Notes: a model not told the origin generated them from the letters alone. A stretch of 64,000 nt of DNA from Delphinapterus leucas (GCF_002288925.2 NW_022098002.1:3780430-3844429), one strand, 5' to 3'; shown: positions 11,165 to 24,091, numbered from the stretch's first letter. Numbers and translations are program-made.

Positions 11165-12400
11165 GTTTCTCTGTTTATACCTAGATGACAGCTTGGCTGG
11201 ATATAAAATCCTTGGCTCACCCATTTTTTGGTGAGGGTCTTGTAAGTGTTGCTCAGTTGCCTTCTCAAGTTTAACTTGATTTAAAGAAATCTGAGGCCGG
11301 GCTTGATTGTTTTCCTCTTCTTCCTAAAAGATTCTTTATCTTTAAAGTTTAATAGCAGGACCCCTCTCAGTGTTGACCTGCCCTCCCTGGGGTGTAAATC
11401 CTTGCCTCTCTCTAATCAGATTTGGCTCCACCTGGGTCTTAGGGAATTTTTCTTGAATCATGTCTGTAAGGATCTCTTTCTTCTCACCCCTCCCTTGGGG
11501 GTCCAGACATGTGTGCCCCGCCCCTCTTTATCTGACTCCTCTGCCTGCTGCTGTTTTCTCTCTAACGTTTTAAAACTCTCTCCCGCCACTTCCTTTTGGG
11601 TGCTTCCCCATCGTTACCCTCTCTGCCCACCTCCCCACGCTGGGTCTTCTGTGGTCTCTTCTTGCCCACACTCCATTTCCATCTTCAGTTCCTTTGTTTC
11701 CCCTCCTTTTCTGAGGTCTTCAAGCTCGCGTTTCAATTCTCCCTGTTTTCTTCCTGTCTCTGACCGGGGTCATTTCTGCTTTGTGATTTTTCCTTCTTAA
11801 ACAAATTGCTTCGTTTGGTTTTTAAAATTCACTGCAAAATGTTTGGCCAGAAGTTTCATGTGCTCCAAAGGCAACATTTTTCTGTGACTTCCCCGTCAGT
11901 AAGTTTTCTGCCATTTTTATCTTTTTTCCATATTTTGGCTGATGCGTCAGTGGAGTGCGTGTGGTTGCCTTTTTGTCACTCATATTTGAATGCATTGGAT
12001 TTTCGGAACCAGCTCTTCGCACACGGTTCAGGGCTGAGGTGGGCCTGGCGTGGTGGGAGGGGCTGAGGCCGTCACTCAGGACTGCTGTTTTCGCAACTGT
12101 AAGGCGTTTTTTTCCCTCCACCGCCAAGAACCAACCTCTCTTTAAATATGGCTCATCCATCTCTTAGGTTCTTCGTGGAGTTCTGCCTCCTGCCCCAAAT
12201 CTGCACTTGTTACACACAGATTTACCTTTGTTTACCCGTTTTGACCCTTGTTGGTGATGTAGACTTTGCACTTTAAGCTGGAGCCCTGGGCTCTGAAGAA
12301 GCATTCGTGCTGGTGCTTTCTGAGCTCTGCCCATCTGTCCCTTCTCTCCACTTCCTCCCATTTGGCTTCTACTTGGCTTCAGCTGCTTTGGCAGATTTTA
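11165..12400 (-). mobile_element. Ancient L1M/HAL1-type fragment, pyrimidine-rich
   Basis: Starts with 'GACAGCTTGGCTGGATATAAAATCCTTGG', the reverse complement of the 'attctatacccagccaa' block of old L1s, and continues as a C/T-rich stretch with 'TTTCTCTCTAACG', 'TTCCATCTTCAG', 'GAGGTCTTCAAG' and similar phrases of the reversed 5' region. It gives a spurious 165-codon + frame at 11303-11800. The right boundary is uncertain. Confidence 0.55.
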
Positions 12401-12599
12401 AACATGTTTTGGAGCTTGCAGATGATACCTGTCTGCTAACTTTACAGAAAATAGACTCCGTGGGGTAGCCCGGGGCCCGGCTCAGTGGAGAGCCTGCCCA
12501 GCGCCTGAGCTGTCTTACTACGGGGCTAGGATGGCAGTAAGGTTCCTGTGGCAGAGATTCCTAGTTCTCTCTCAACATCCCACCCCCCGTTATAAAAAT

Positions 12600-12985
12600 A
12601 TATGACTTTGATTTTTATCTAACCAACCTAGCCAACTAAAAGTCTACACTGCTGAGCTTCCTCTACAGCAAAGTGTATCTATGTAGCTGAGTTTAGCCAG
12701 TGATTTATAAGTAGAAGATTTTAGTGGCATTTCCAGAAGTTTCCTTAAAAACTGGGTTGAGGCTGTCCTTTACCTTTCTTCTACCTGGATGTGGATGTAA
12801 TGGCTGGTACCTTGGCAGCCATTCTGGACCATGGTGTGACCTTGGCAGTGGAAGCTGTGTGGGGGGAACAACAGCACAGAAGTTGCCTGGGTCTCTGACA
12901 CTGGGGAGTCGATTCAGTCTTAGACTTTCACAAGAGAGAGAAGTATCTTGTTTAAGCCACTATTTTTCAGATCTTCGTTACGGAC
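12600..12985 (+). mobile_element. Ancient LTR-like repeat relic (family not assigned)
   Basis: The phrases 'CCTGGATGTGGATGTAATGGCTGG', 'GCAGCCATTCTGGACCATGGTGTGACCTTG', 'GCCTGGGTCTCTGACA' and 'GAGAGAGAAGTATCTTGTTTAAGCCACTATT' occur in the order of a common placental repeat that I associate with LTR relics. I cannot name the subfamily. The frame at 12724-13128 lies in it and is not a gene. Confidence 0.55.
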
Positions 12986-13102
12986 AACCAAAGGTAAACC
13001 TTGCTCTTACAGCCCTGAGGAAAAGGACATACTTGAGGAAGACAATACATTATTTAGTAATGGTGGCCCACTGCGTACTGACTCTCAGGAAATATCTAGG
13101 GC

Positions 13103-13310
13103 AGGGGGTGGCAGACCTTTTCTGTTGAAGGCCAGATGGTAAATACAAGGGGCAGGCCATAAACAAATTTACCCACTGATTCTTGAGTGCCTGTGTTATA
13201 GGAAACATTGGCTTCACTGGGGGCACAAGGCAAGATCCCAGTTCTTACGGAGCCAGATAACGTAGGAGAAATGAACTTAGCAACAAAAAGCATGAGGTAC
13301 AATAAGTTTG
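13103..13310 (-). repeat. Short DNA-transposon end and L2-like fragment
   Basis: 13105-13145 (GGGTGGCAGACCTTTTCTGTTGAAGGCCAGATGGTAAATA) resembles the terminus of an old hAT-type element. It passes into 'ACTGATTCTTGAGTGCCTGTGTTATAGGAAACA..CAAGATCCCAG', L2-like in reverse. Both assignments are tentative. Confidence 0.4.
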
Positions 13311-14439
13311 GTTAAACCTTATCAAGACCTGCCTGCTCTCTTGCACGTAATTGAGGCTCAGTAACTTTCATCGACTTGAAATGAGAGGCCCGTATCTAGG
13401 GCTGTGGATTCAGAGGGAAGGGGCCATCGGTCTGGGGAGAGTTACCCAGGAGCCAGGATAGCGGGCCCTGTGTGTCTGTCTCCTCTCTGACACCTTGTGA
13501 ATGACACGTCCCCAGTCCTGATTGTGAGTCAGCGCTCTTTAGTGGAAACGTTCAATTTCTGTAAAAACAACTCTGGGTTGTTAGGCTGTTTTGCTGCCAG
13601 GACAGAGTCCCTCATGGTGGCCTCTTCAGGACAGAGGGGATTTATTCAGGATACACCTGAGTCAGGGCTGGAAAGCTACTCAGAACCGAGGCAGGTCTGA
13701 GACCAGAGACCTTCTGCATCTGGGCCCCTGGCTCTGTCCCTGTCCTCGCCCCTCCTGGCCAGTGTCTGCGTCCTCCGTCCCCTCCGCCACCCCCCAGCCC
13801 AAGTTACACGCACATTCACGCCTCCGCCCCTTGCTGCCTTGGCCAAAGTCTTTTCTGGCCCATCCCCTCCACTGTCCCAGTACCAATTCCGGGAGGAAGC
13901 AGCCTAATTAACTGAGCAAAGCGTCATCCCCCTTGCTGGGCAGAGCCCTTTGCACCAGGCTGTTCCTGGAGGTCTGGGCAGGCTGCGGAGAAGCCACTGT
14001 TGGTTCCAGAGCCCGTTGTTGGTCTAGTCAGGGGCCACCATAAACCGCCCGGCCCCGCTTTCTGGACACGAAGCCAGAGGCCGAGCATCTTCAGCCAGAA
14101 GGGTTCACTGGACAGTTTTCAGGACAAACACGGGAGCACTGCCTTCCTTCTCCCCGTGTGGGACTCGGTACCGCTCCTGCCTGCTGGCTCAGTCATGTCT
14201 TTTACTCTTCACTTGCTCTTAAACTTCTCCAGGCTGTTCCACTTGAGGGACACACCTTGGGGGCTGAGGACACAGTAACTCCCTCCACCCTCCCTCAGGG
14301 TTTATATTATTGGAAGGAGGCTCACATCCTGATGCTTGGTGGATACTTAATAATCCTCCTTCATTCCTTGAAAGAGCTTTTATTAGATGACTAGGAATGG
14401 CTTATGGCACTGGAAGGGGAGGCGGCGTAGTCTGAGGAA
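13311..14439. other. Unique intron sequence
   Basis: No recognised feature. Short open frames (92-106 codons) have proline- and serine-rich translations typical of GC-rich noncoding DNA. Confidence 0.4.
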
Positions 14440-14635
14440 AGAGCTCAGGTTTCAGAGTCAGAAGCCTTGATCCCTGACCCCTCACATCCTAGATGTCTGG
14501 GACTGGGGCTTCCTGAGCCTCAGAGTCTCCACCTGCCAACTTAAGATGAGCACGAATATCGTCTTTAAGTGGTAGCCGCAGACACAAGATGAGCCTATCT
14601 ATGTGAATGCTTTGAAAATCGCACAGAGTTCTAAA
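14440..14635 (+). repeat. MIR SINE fragment
   Basis: 'AGCTCAGGTTTCAGAGTCAGAAGCC' and 'CTGAGCCTCAGAGTCTCCACCTGCCAACTTAAGATG' keep the MIR order; heavily diverged. Confidence 0.55.
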
Positions 14636-17600
14636 ACAATTGCTAGGTGTTTGAGTATAAATCAGTGACTTTCACGGTCAACCTGTGTTGTTTTTTTAAA
14701 ATAAGGAGTGACCTCAGTAGAGCGAGTCAGCTGGGGTTTGGCAGTCAATACAGATCATGGGGAAGCTCTGATACTAGAGGGAAGAGAATGAGACTTCACA
14801 TAATGCTGTCATCTGAAACGGTGCCTGGTCTTCCTGCAACTTGAGGAGTAAATTTTTAAGCAGAACAAAATAAAAATACTTTGTGCAGTGGCACAGACGC
14901 CGGCCAGCAGGGCTCTATAGTCCACAGGACCATTCTCTGGGTTGTATGTTGGGAAAATGCTACGGGCAGTGGCAGGTGGACTGACGTCTCTGGTCTGCAT
15001 CTCTGGTCTTGTTTCTTTAGACAGAGCCGAGTAAGTGCACTTATTGGAACTAAAAGATTGGCCAGCAATGAGAAGCCAGCTCCAGTGAATCTTGGGAGAG
15101 CTCGTCAGAAATGGCGTCCCCCTTGAAATTGACAACATGCGGTACCAAGGAGACGGCATTAGAACTCTCCTGTCTCCTTGCTCTTCCTTCATCGTTATTG
15201 CAAGGCTGGTGGCATGAGTATCAGAACTTCTGTTGTTGTGGTTCCGACAGCCCGGAAGGCAGTTCTAAGAAGACTATTTTTGGCCTGATATATCTTTTTC
15301 CCGATCCCGTCCCTACCCTCCTTCCCCAGGCCTTCTTTTTAAAGCAGCCCACGAGGTGTGCGCTTTATTGTGATCACAGAGCAGCCGTGCTGGCCACCAG
15401 CATGAGACGCGTTAAAACACAATTAGTTCAGTCCCCAAACTCCCTGTTCGGCCTTGTCCCCCGGGACCTCGCCATTTGCGGAAGGGTTCTTCGGGATCAC
15501 CCGCAGGCTGCCCGGGTCCCAGAGGAGCAGGTCTGCACAGAGGAGGGAGGGAGCAAAGCACCTGCTTGATGCTGGTGAGGCTGGGCCAGAGGCCAGGCGC
15601 CCGGTGAACGCGTCCTCAGTGACCTGCTGTGTCACTGCACACCTCTGTGGAAACTAACCCAGAAGCCACTCTTTCCTCTTGAGCTTGCAGTGAGCAGTTT
15701 TCGGGGGGGTCCTCTGGCTGTGTCTCCGCGTGGCATCCTGTGTACCTTTTTGTAGCGTGGAGACTGCACGCCCTCTTTCCAAGATGCCAGGTGAGAGCAC
15801 CTCGCGCCCCTTGACGGTGGCCTGTCCGCCCTCACAGTGCTGATCAGAGTGAAGCAAGTGAGGACAAGCCCCGAGGGCAGCACGCGGGATGGGAAGTCTC
15901 CGATCTGCTGGCAGAAGTGGGATAGGGGGCCCACCATCTGGGGCAATTATGAGAAAGGCTTTCAATCATTTTGGGTCTTCAGAGTTTTTAACCCAGTTCG
16001 CAGGGTCACTTCTTTCCACGGGCTGCCACCCAAATGTACGCCCGGAGACAGCCATGGGAGTCAGCCCTCCCCCGCCCTCCCTCACCGTCTGTCCCCGTGT
16101 CTGTCACCTCATTCTTCACGGCCCACGGAGGCTTGGCCCCGAATGTACTGCAGCCCTCAGAGTTAGTCGTGTTGTCCTGGCGACCAAGAGACGCATGAAC
16201 CCAAATACAGCCTGACGCTGTGCGAGCTCAGAATTGTACCTAGTGCCCCCACACAGTTATCCTCATTAGAGATTTGGGGGCCGAGTCTCTACAGGTGGGC
16301 CTGCATTTGTAAGGATGTCTCAGGGGCACACAGGTGAGGCCTGTGTGGGAGAGTCTTCAAAACTTCAGATCTCTGAGCGGCGGAGGTGCCCTGGTGGACC
16401 TGGGCCTCACCTGGCTGGTGTCCTGAGTGAGAATCGAGCCTTTTCTGCCACCAGCGCCTCTGGGCGGGGGCAGCACACAGTCCGGGGCCGCGACTCCCAC
16501 TGCAGGCGGGGGCGGCACCATGCAGCCGCCCCAGTGTCTCCTGGGCGACTTATTTTCCTTAACTTGGTCAAGCTGAGGCTCAAGCAGCAGCCAGGAGGTG
16601 TACCAAAGAAGGCAGGGGGCGGCCACGTGTGGGATGAGGGGTCCCTCCAGGGGGAAGGACCAGCGATGCGCACTGGTGGGCCCAGTGGTACCCACCGTCT
16701 AGGGTGTCTGTCTTAGGGACTTGGTAGAGGGCCGAGCAGTCAGTAGCACGGGGAGGTGTGAGGCGGGGCAGACAGGCCGTCCCAGAGGAGCCAGGCTTCG
16801 GGGCAGCCATCCAGCCACGAGTGGAGTGGAGCCTGGCTCAGGCTGTCTCGGAGGGCCGTGGGGGCCACTTTCTGGGGTGCGAGCCCCGGGCGTTGCGGCA
16901 CGGCCACCAGCAGGGCCGCCTGGATGGTCTGCTGGGAGCTGCTGGCCCAGGGCTGCAGCTGGTGTCCGCATCAGAGTTGGGATCGGGGCCTGAGTCCGAA
17001 CGAGGCAGAATCTGAGACCCGGTGCTGGGGGGACATGGGGAGCGGTGCAGTTAGAAACCCGAGGAGAGCAGCAGGTCCTTACAGGCGCGTCCCCCTGTGC
17101 TTGTTTTGTTTCGTCTTAATAGCCCGTAGCTTCACTGTGGCCTGTTTATTCAAGTGTAGTTAGGGGCCAGGGAGGGTGTTTTCATTGTGGGAATTTGATC
17201 GGGGTCTAGTGAGGAAAGAGCAAGGTAGAATGTTCCGTGAGATTTACACGAGGAGAGAAGGGCGCCTCAAGGCAACGTGGTACCAGGAGGGCATCCCCGT
17301 CTCAGTGGGGCCGCTCGTGACGGTGAGAGGACGGGTCAGACGCCGAAGACGTGAACGAAGGAACCTCTGTTCCGATGTCACGGTGGTCACCACCCACCTG
17401 CTCACAGGGGTCTCCGTCTCCAGCAGAGCCCCCTCAGGGTCTTCTGGAAGCCCCAGAGGGCGTGTCGTGTGTGTTCACCAACAACCCTACTCCACTGAAC
17501 ACGGCGACGGCTCTCATCAGGTCCCCAGGGTTTCCGGCCGGGCGTTGCCGGTCCTGCTGCTTCCCCAGCAGGCACACTGTTGAACTTCAGAGCCCCGTGG

Positions 17601-19690
17601 TGTCCTGTGTGTTCCAGGCTTGTACACAGCGGAGTCAGGTCATGCTTGTCACCTCTGCCTGAGCCACATCTTCCCACCTGCCTCGCAGGGCCCCTCCCGC
17701 ACGTCCTCCCCTCGGCTTCTCCCTTCAGGTAACACATCAGACAAAGGCTGGGGATTCCAGGTTGGACCTGGCGAAGTCTCGTTTACACTAACATCTTTTC
17801 CACGCGAGCGCTGTTCGGAAACGAGGACAAAATCAGCAAAATGCCAGTTGCCTTAATGACTATTCTGTAAGATGTCTCACGTGTGTCCTATTTCTCAGAG
17901 GAGACAGAACCTCACAAAGTGTTTGGGTCTGTGTTTGACAGGTGTGGCTACTTTTCTTAGCCTTCACTTGCTCCTGAAAGAGACAGTAGTAGTAAGATGA
18001 GGAGAGAGGAAACTAGGAATGAAAATTAAGCAGGTGAAATATTTGTACAAGAGATGGCAGCCGTGGTCTAGACATTTACACAAAATTTTACTGGAATAAA
18101 TAATCACTGAGCCCAGCTTTCATTAAATATGGTAATTTCTCCTAGATCATCCGTCCAGTCATGCACCCGGTATGCGGTTTTTGAAATTCTGTGGTGATGG
18201 TAGAATGAGTATTTCTAACACATTCTTCTGTTTTAGCAGTTGCCATATTGCATTGCATTTATCCACTTTTCCACCCTTGCACTGTGAATTAGTGTCAAGC
18301 ACTGGGTCTTGAACTTTCTACTATCTTTGGGTTTTAGAACATAGTAACCACACTCACTTAAAAGATCTTGGTGAATGAATGATGAAGAAAAAGAAAGAAA
18401 ATTCATACATTAGGTCATATTTTCTCAGGATATAACAGACATCCCTTTCCATGTAGACCAAAAAGACACCCCAGTTGGTAACATTTTCTGGTCGAGTGAC
18501 CGGAATTCTTTCCTATCAGTTATGATGGTTTCTTACAGGAGAGAAAAGTGGGGTGAGGACTGATACGTAGGAACAGGAATTAGGTTTCAATAAGTTGGGT
18601 TCTGAGTAAACGGCTGGTTTAAAAATAGTGCAGTTTGGGCCAAATGTTCAGATAGAGAAAAGGAAGGAAAGAAAAGGGGGAAAAGGTGTTTTTAAGAAGG
18701 TTGGTCGTATCCTATATAAAATATATTTTAAAGCTCTGAGCTCCCAGGATCAGGAAACTGGGGGTGTTGGAAGTATGCAAATTATCCATGGTTACCTAGA
18801 AAACCCTTTTCTCATTGGAAGAGGGGAGATCACAAGGCAGGATAGAAATTCAGGGAATCAAATTGTAATGTGTTTATATGTATGTTTGTTTGCCACAAGA
18901 TGATGAGCGAGGAAAATTTCTGAAGGAAGGTAACATGAAAGGGAGAAAAAAGCTGTCTGCACAGGGAAGGCAGAGAAGCTTTCGATCTCCTGAAAGTGGA
19001 GTTTCCAAACCAGTATGCACCGAAGCTGTCCTGTCCAGAGTCACAGGAGTAGTGGACCCTGGCATCCTTTTCTGGAAGCAGCTTCTGCCCCCAGCGTATG
19101 CAGCCTTGATAGGGCAGCTTCCACGCTGGTCCAGTAGGTCTCTGCCCCTTGGCCCAGTTGACTGGTCCAGGGGTGAGCACCTAACAAAGCTGGGCAAATG
19201 GGCCTCTTCTCGGTCTTGTTTGGGTGGAAAACCAAAGAGAGCTTTTAAGCTGTAAGTGGTCTTCCTGGGAGCCATCTCTGGCCGTGTTTCCCAAGGTGCG
19301 CAGAGAGAGAGGGAAGGAAGTGGCAGAGTAGAGATGGGAGGTGGAGGGAAGATGCTGGCGAGGTGGAGTCCCTCGTCCCACCGTGTGCTGGGGCCCAGCT
19401 GCACTGGCCCTTCCCACAGTCCTTCCTCAGACTCCATAAGCCAGCGCAACTCCCCTGTCCCTTAAGCTCTTGGGACGTGGGCTTCCATTCCTGGAGACCA
19501 AATGAGTTCCAGTCACTTTGGGCCCTGGAAGAGGGCAAGAAGGCAGAGGAAACAGGCTGAAGCCATCAGCCTCCTTGTCAGAGAACTTAGAGCAGCACAG
19601 AGATGAGCTGCAGCTGGCCTCGGTCTCCAAACGTCTCTATTCGGTATGAGTTTTAAATGGTTCTTTTCCTCTGAGCTGGAGTGGCTAAAA
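14636..19690. other. Long unique stretch, GC-richer at 15400-17100
   Basis: About 5 kb with no repeat I can name with confidence. 15400-17100 is GC-rich with scattered CpG, but no promoter element or exon-like pattern is evident. The frames here (up to 191 codons, minus strand 18874-19449) have no recognisable motif. It may contain conserved noncoding elements, which cannot be judged from one genome. Confidence 0.4.
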
Positions 19691-19699
19691 ATTAATGTT

Positions 19700-20610
19700 C
19701 TCTTGGTGTGACGCGCTCGTTCCAGGGGACATGCGTTGCACACTTACCCTGGGGGAGGCACCGTGCTATCTGTGATACTCATCGCCCGGAAATACCAAAT
19801 CGATTTTTAGAAATGAGCTCCTGTCCTCAAGGCGCTCACAGTCTGAAAGGAGGTCCGTGCAGATAGATATTTGCAGTCAGTGTGCAGTCAGAGGCCTTGG
19901 ATGAGCGATGCACCACCGTGATTTCAAAGAAGTGCAGCGCCTTACTTTGCCTTAAATGCTCAAGAAACTTTCACAGATCATGGTTCATCTGAATCTTGAA
20001 GGCAAACAGGACTTAGATATGGAAGGGGCCAAGGCCGAGAGGACAGCTTGCGCAAAGACAGGAAGACGGAGATGGGAGAGGAGTTCAGAGTGGCTGGCGT
20101 GCAGGCACACGGGGGTGAGGATGAACCGAGAGTTTGTAAGGGGTCAGATCATAAAGGCCTTGAATTCCCTTATAAAAACGTGGACTTATCTGGTCGAGCT
20201 CGTGGGGAGTCACTGAGCTGGTCCAGCTACTTGCAGTTCACAAAGGATTATCTGCCTTTCCTGTGGCCACCGTGTTGGCCAGGGGTGAGGTGGGTCCTAG
20301 GAAAAGATGTAGAAGCACACGTGTGCAGTCTGAGTGAGAGAAGATGCGTTCTCGCTGAGACGGTGGCAGGAGCCTTGTGGGAAGAAGCTGGCTGGTGGGG
20401 GAGATATTTAGGAGTTAGGATCCCCGGGAAAGGTGGGCTGTTGCAGGGAGAGAGCACGGGCCCAGAAGGAAATACAGCTCCCAGGACCTGGACCCGTGTG
20501 ACTAGGAGGATGGAGGTTGATGATGCCATAGGGAGCAGGTGGGGGGAGCAGTCTTTCAGGGAGATTATTTGGTGCCTTTGAGCTTCTTGGCTTGAGGTGG
20601 GGCACACAGG
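19700..20610 (-). mobile_element. L2 LINE fragment, long
   Basis: On the minus strand it shows the L2 3' region: 'TCCTGTCCTCAAGGCGCTCACAGTCTG' followed by a 'cttgaaggc..gcttgcgcaaagac' segment and, further, purine-rich ORF-end sequence up to about 20600. Repeats of the same order occur at 42635-43800. Confidence 0.6.
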
Positions 20611-20815
20611 AAAGTTGACCTAAGAGCCCCCGAGGGGGGGCCAGTATTAGAATACATACTCGGGAGTTGGAGCATTGGGCGTGACTGGGACCCCAGAAAG
20701 TTCTAGAACAGGAGAAGAGGTGGATGAGAAGAGAGCCCCAGGGAAGGCTTAGGGGATGGGAGAGAGGGAGAGAGAGCGAGGGAGGGGCTCAGCAGGGTGA
20801 CCCAGGACCTCCAGG

Positions 20816-20857
20816 TGGAGAAGCAGCGGCTGGGGGTGGAGAAGCAGCGGCTGGGGG
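20816..20857. repeat. 21-bp tandem duplication
   Basis: Two perfect adjacent copies of a 21-base GC-rich unit (TGGAGAAGCAGCGGCTGGGG plus G), within a purine-rich stretch (20690-20880). Confidence 0.9.
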
Positions 20858-20879
20858 CGGAGCGCGGTGATGGGGTCCA

Positions 20880-22236
20880 GCCAGCGGGCACCAAGGCCAT
20901 ACGGATCGGCCTTTAGAAAGTTCAGTTCCAGAAAATACTTTGGATAATCACACTTCTTCCCCTTTCCTCCCGTCGTGGCTTCACTTATATTTATTCCACA
21001 AATGTTAGTAATTAGAGAATGCTTGATTTCATGGATATACACCGAGGGTTGATGTATTACAGAGCAAACAAGGTGTCCCAACTCTGCCGCCTAGACCTGC
21101 CTCTTCAGAGCTGTGTGTCCGGCAGTTTTCACTTGGAGTGATGCTGTAGGGAAGTTTCACTTTTCTGTCCCTTACCTGTTCCTGTTTTCCCTCCCTGTAT
21201 GGTTCATTTAAAGGATGGACTAGGACAGCTGTAGGGCCTTGTCCAGGCCCTCTGAAAAGCAGGATGTGGTGATTAGAGACCGGCTCCGCACACAGGGGTG
21301 GCCCGCTTAATACAAGCCTCATTAGATTCATTCATGGGGTGTAGCCGATGTATCTACTCAGGAAAGGATGTGGCCTGAAAATTAGGACCTAAACATGAAT
21401 AGGATTTAGGATTTAAACGATACTTTGGTCAGCATTTCTTAAAATGGCACATGGAGGAAACACTCCTTAATATCACATATACTTCCCGTTGGTTTTGTGT
21501 GGCAGGGGTCTGTTCACCCGCTGGGGGGGGGCTTGCAGTCCTCCTGGGGGACAGAAGTGCAGTACAGTCCAACGCAGGCGCAGTTCTAGAGGTCAGACCT
21601 GACCTGCACTCACCTCTCAGCCCAAAAACAGCCTTCCCAAAATGAGAGGAAGCAAGCAAGGAAAGCAGAGTGAGGAACATATTGCGAGGAAAACAGAGAC
21701 TTGATTATATTTAGAATGTTATTTTTCTGACCTAGATTAAATCAATGGATACCTATACATTGCACTTCTCCGTTTCAGGATTCCTCCCGCAAGAGAACCG
21801 ATTTAAATATGAATCCCAAATAATGTTATCTCGTGTCTGATGCAGGAATATACCTGGCAATATTAAGCAGATCAAACTCCTGAGAAGCCTGGTCTGATTA
21901 GAAGCTATTCTTGGCATTGTTTAAGTAAAGGAGATCAATAGAGATATTCAAGATGGAAAAGTCCTAATAGTTAGTAGGAAACCAAAATTCAAGGTCTCTC
22001 CAACCTTCAAAGCAGAGCAAGTGTTTCTCAGGAAACGAACGTGTCTTAGAGATTCAGCGGGGCCCCCGGACAGTAGTGCCCCCTCCTTCACGCTCCACAC
22101 CTGGTGTGGACCCCCCTCCCTGCCTGGACATCACCCTGCAGGCAGCTTTGCCTGGCCAGTGGCTGGACCAGGTGCGGGTTGAAATTGGACTCTGTAACAT
22201 ATGACCCGATTTACACATTTATATATTGTAATCACA
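20880..22236. other. Unique intron sequence
   Basis: Nothing recognised. Confidence 0.4.
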
Positions 22237-22252
22237 CTGTTTAGCTATTTTA

Positions 22253-22473
22253 TTTTATTTTTATTTTAATAATATCAGATTATTCTTTTTTTGTTTGTTT
22301 GATGTGGACCATTTTTAAAGTCTTTATTGAATTTGTTATAATATTGCTTCTGTCTTATGTTTTGGTTTTTTTGCCACGAGGTATATGAGATCTTAGCTCC
22401 CTGATCAGGGATCGAACCTGCACCCCCTGCGTTGGAAGGCAAAGTCCTAACCACTGGACCGCCAGGGAAGTCC
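22253..22473 (-). repeat. CHR-type SINE, older subfamily, with 16-bp target site duplications
   Basis: Minus-strand copy: inverted 3' tail (AAAGTCTTTATTGAATTTG), 'GCCACGAGGTATATGAGATC', inverted B box region (GGGATCGAACCTGCACCCCC) and inverted head (GCCAGGGAAGTCCC). It is AT-richer than the copies at 3297 and 24092, so it is a different, older subfamily. The insertion is flanked by a perfect 16-bp duplication, CTGTTTAGCTATTTTA, at 22237-22252 and 22474-22489. Confidence 0.92.
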
Positions 22474-22489
22474 CTGTTTAGCTATTTTA

Positions 22490-23105
22490 AATAATACTTT
22501 TACTTAGGTTTCCTGCTTGCAATACAAGGGGGATTGTTTTTTTCGTTTAGCTCATGCTATAATGTAAAAATGGCAAGGCAGTTGTTGTACTCATAATTGC
22601 AAATTTGTTTAATTAAAATTACATTCAGTTGTGCTGACACACTTTTAAGCAACTGTGAAAAATAGCTATTATGATCTGTTGGTATGCTGCCTTGAGTGGC
22701 TAATAATTTTAGTTAGAAGGAGGTTTTAGTTCTTTATCATCACCAAACTTGAACATTAAAGTTTGAGTGAAACAGTATCAATAATTTTAAACCTTTACAT
22801 TTGTTTATCAGTTGGGCCTTTGCATTATGTTTTTAAAATCAGTTTCTCACCCTATCCCCCAATAAAGATAAGGGAGTTTTATCTGTTAAGTATCACATGG
22901 GAGTGTTCTATGGAAAAATAGATCCAAACAGTCCATAGCAGGTGTAAGGGGAGCCTGTCTTCGCAAGTGTTACTTGCTCTCCTGAGATTGGGTCGTGGTT
23001 TCTGGAGCTCAGGTGACCTGCAATGGCTACATGATGTGGTTTTGTCATATTCTGTCTTATTTCTTATAAGTCCTGGGAAGAATGGACTGCATCGTCACTT
23101 GGGGC
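22490..23105. other. Unique intron sequence
   Basis: AT-rich, nothing recognised. Confidence 0.4.
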
Positions 23106-23109
23106 TGGC

Positions 23110-23325
23110 GGGCCTTCACGGAGCAGTGCACTGGCTCTGGAGGCTGCCCCAGCTTCAGGTCCTGGCTTTGTCACCTGGTGGCTGTGGGACTTTGAGCAAG
23201 TTCCTTTCTCTCTCTGAGTTTCTTTGTCTTTACGATGGAATTAAGGTTAGAACCTACCTCAAAGTTTATTTTGCAGGGCCTGGCACCTACATATACAGAA
23301 TTAACTACTGTTGGTGGTGGCGATG
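23110..23325 (+). repeat. MIR SINE, near full length
   Basis: Runs from 'GCACTGGCTCTGGAGGCTGCC' through 'TGTGGGACTTTGAGCAAGTTCC', 'CTCTGAGTTTCTTTGTC', 'AACCTACCTCAAAG' to 'GCCTGGCACCTAC..ACTACTGTTG', the full MIR order. Confidence 0.85.
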
Positions 23326-24077
23326 AGATCCTAGTGGCGAGTTTCTTCTGGGAGAAACTAATTGTAATTGAATGTAAGCACTAACTACACACCCAGAGCA
23401 GCAAAGCTTCCAGCTAGAAGGTTTGCGTGTTATGTTTACCATAGTTAAGCTCATACTCAAAAGAGGCGTACAGCTGCTTGATGATAATAAACAACAAAGT
23501 CGCTTTCTTGAGGTCTAATTGTTTTGGATAGGAAGAGGAGAAAAGAAGGTAGAGGATATTTTGAAAGAAAAAAAGTGTGATGGGGTTTAAGATCTGAGAA
23601 GGAATTGTTTTAACACCTTAAGAAAAGGTTGCAATGTACTTTTTTTTTTCTGAGCACAATAAATGCTTTAGGCTGTAGGCGGTTTGATATTATTGGTAGA
23701 GGAAATGGGAAGAAACAACAGAATTGGACTCTGCAGCCAGCACATCTGTTTGCAGGGCGCTGTCTCATGAGCCTTCCATTCTGGACAGGCCCTGCGTCTG
23801 TGTTTCTTAGGGTTTTGATTCTGGACAGAAGTCTGCCCCGTAGAGTCTTAAATTCCACAGGGATCTTGCACAAGACAGCCGCATTCTGACCTGGAGTCCG
23901 GTGAACAGCTGATTTGATGATATAAGCAATTACCAGATAGTTGCCGTCAGTGTCCATGAAACGGGGAGATCAGTCATTTTTAGGAGATGACGCTCCTTTG
24001 CCATCATCTATTGGTGTTTTAAAATCTATCTCATGGTAGAATAGTTTCCAGAGCACATCGACCATTAGATGTCTTTT
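23326..24077. other. Unique intron sequence
   Basis: Nothing recognised; a homopolymer T run sits at 23640-23649. Confidence 0.4.
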
Positions 24078-24091
24078 AAAATAGCATTGTT

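Noticed and set aside
11303..11800. 165-codon + strand ORF
   Set aside because: Falls in a reversed old L1 fragment; the serine/phenylalanine/proline-rich translation reflects C/T-rich DNA.
15400..17100. CpG island or alternative promoter
   Set aside because: GC-rich with some CpG but they are not dense throughout, and no promoter element, exon or transcript evidence is visible.
18874..19449. 191-codon minus-strand ORF
   Set aside because: Longest random frame in a GC-rich unique stretch; no recognisable domain, and several other frames overlap it on both strands.
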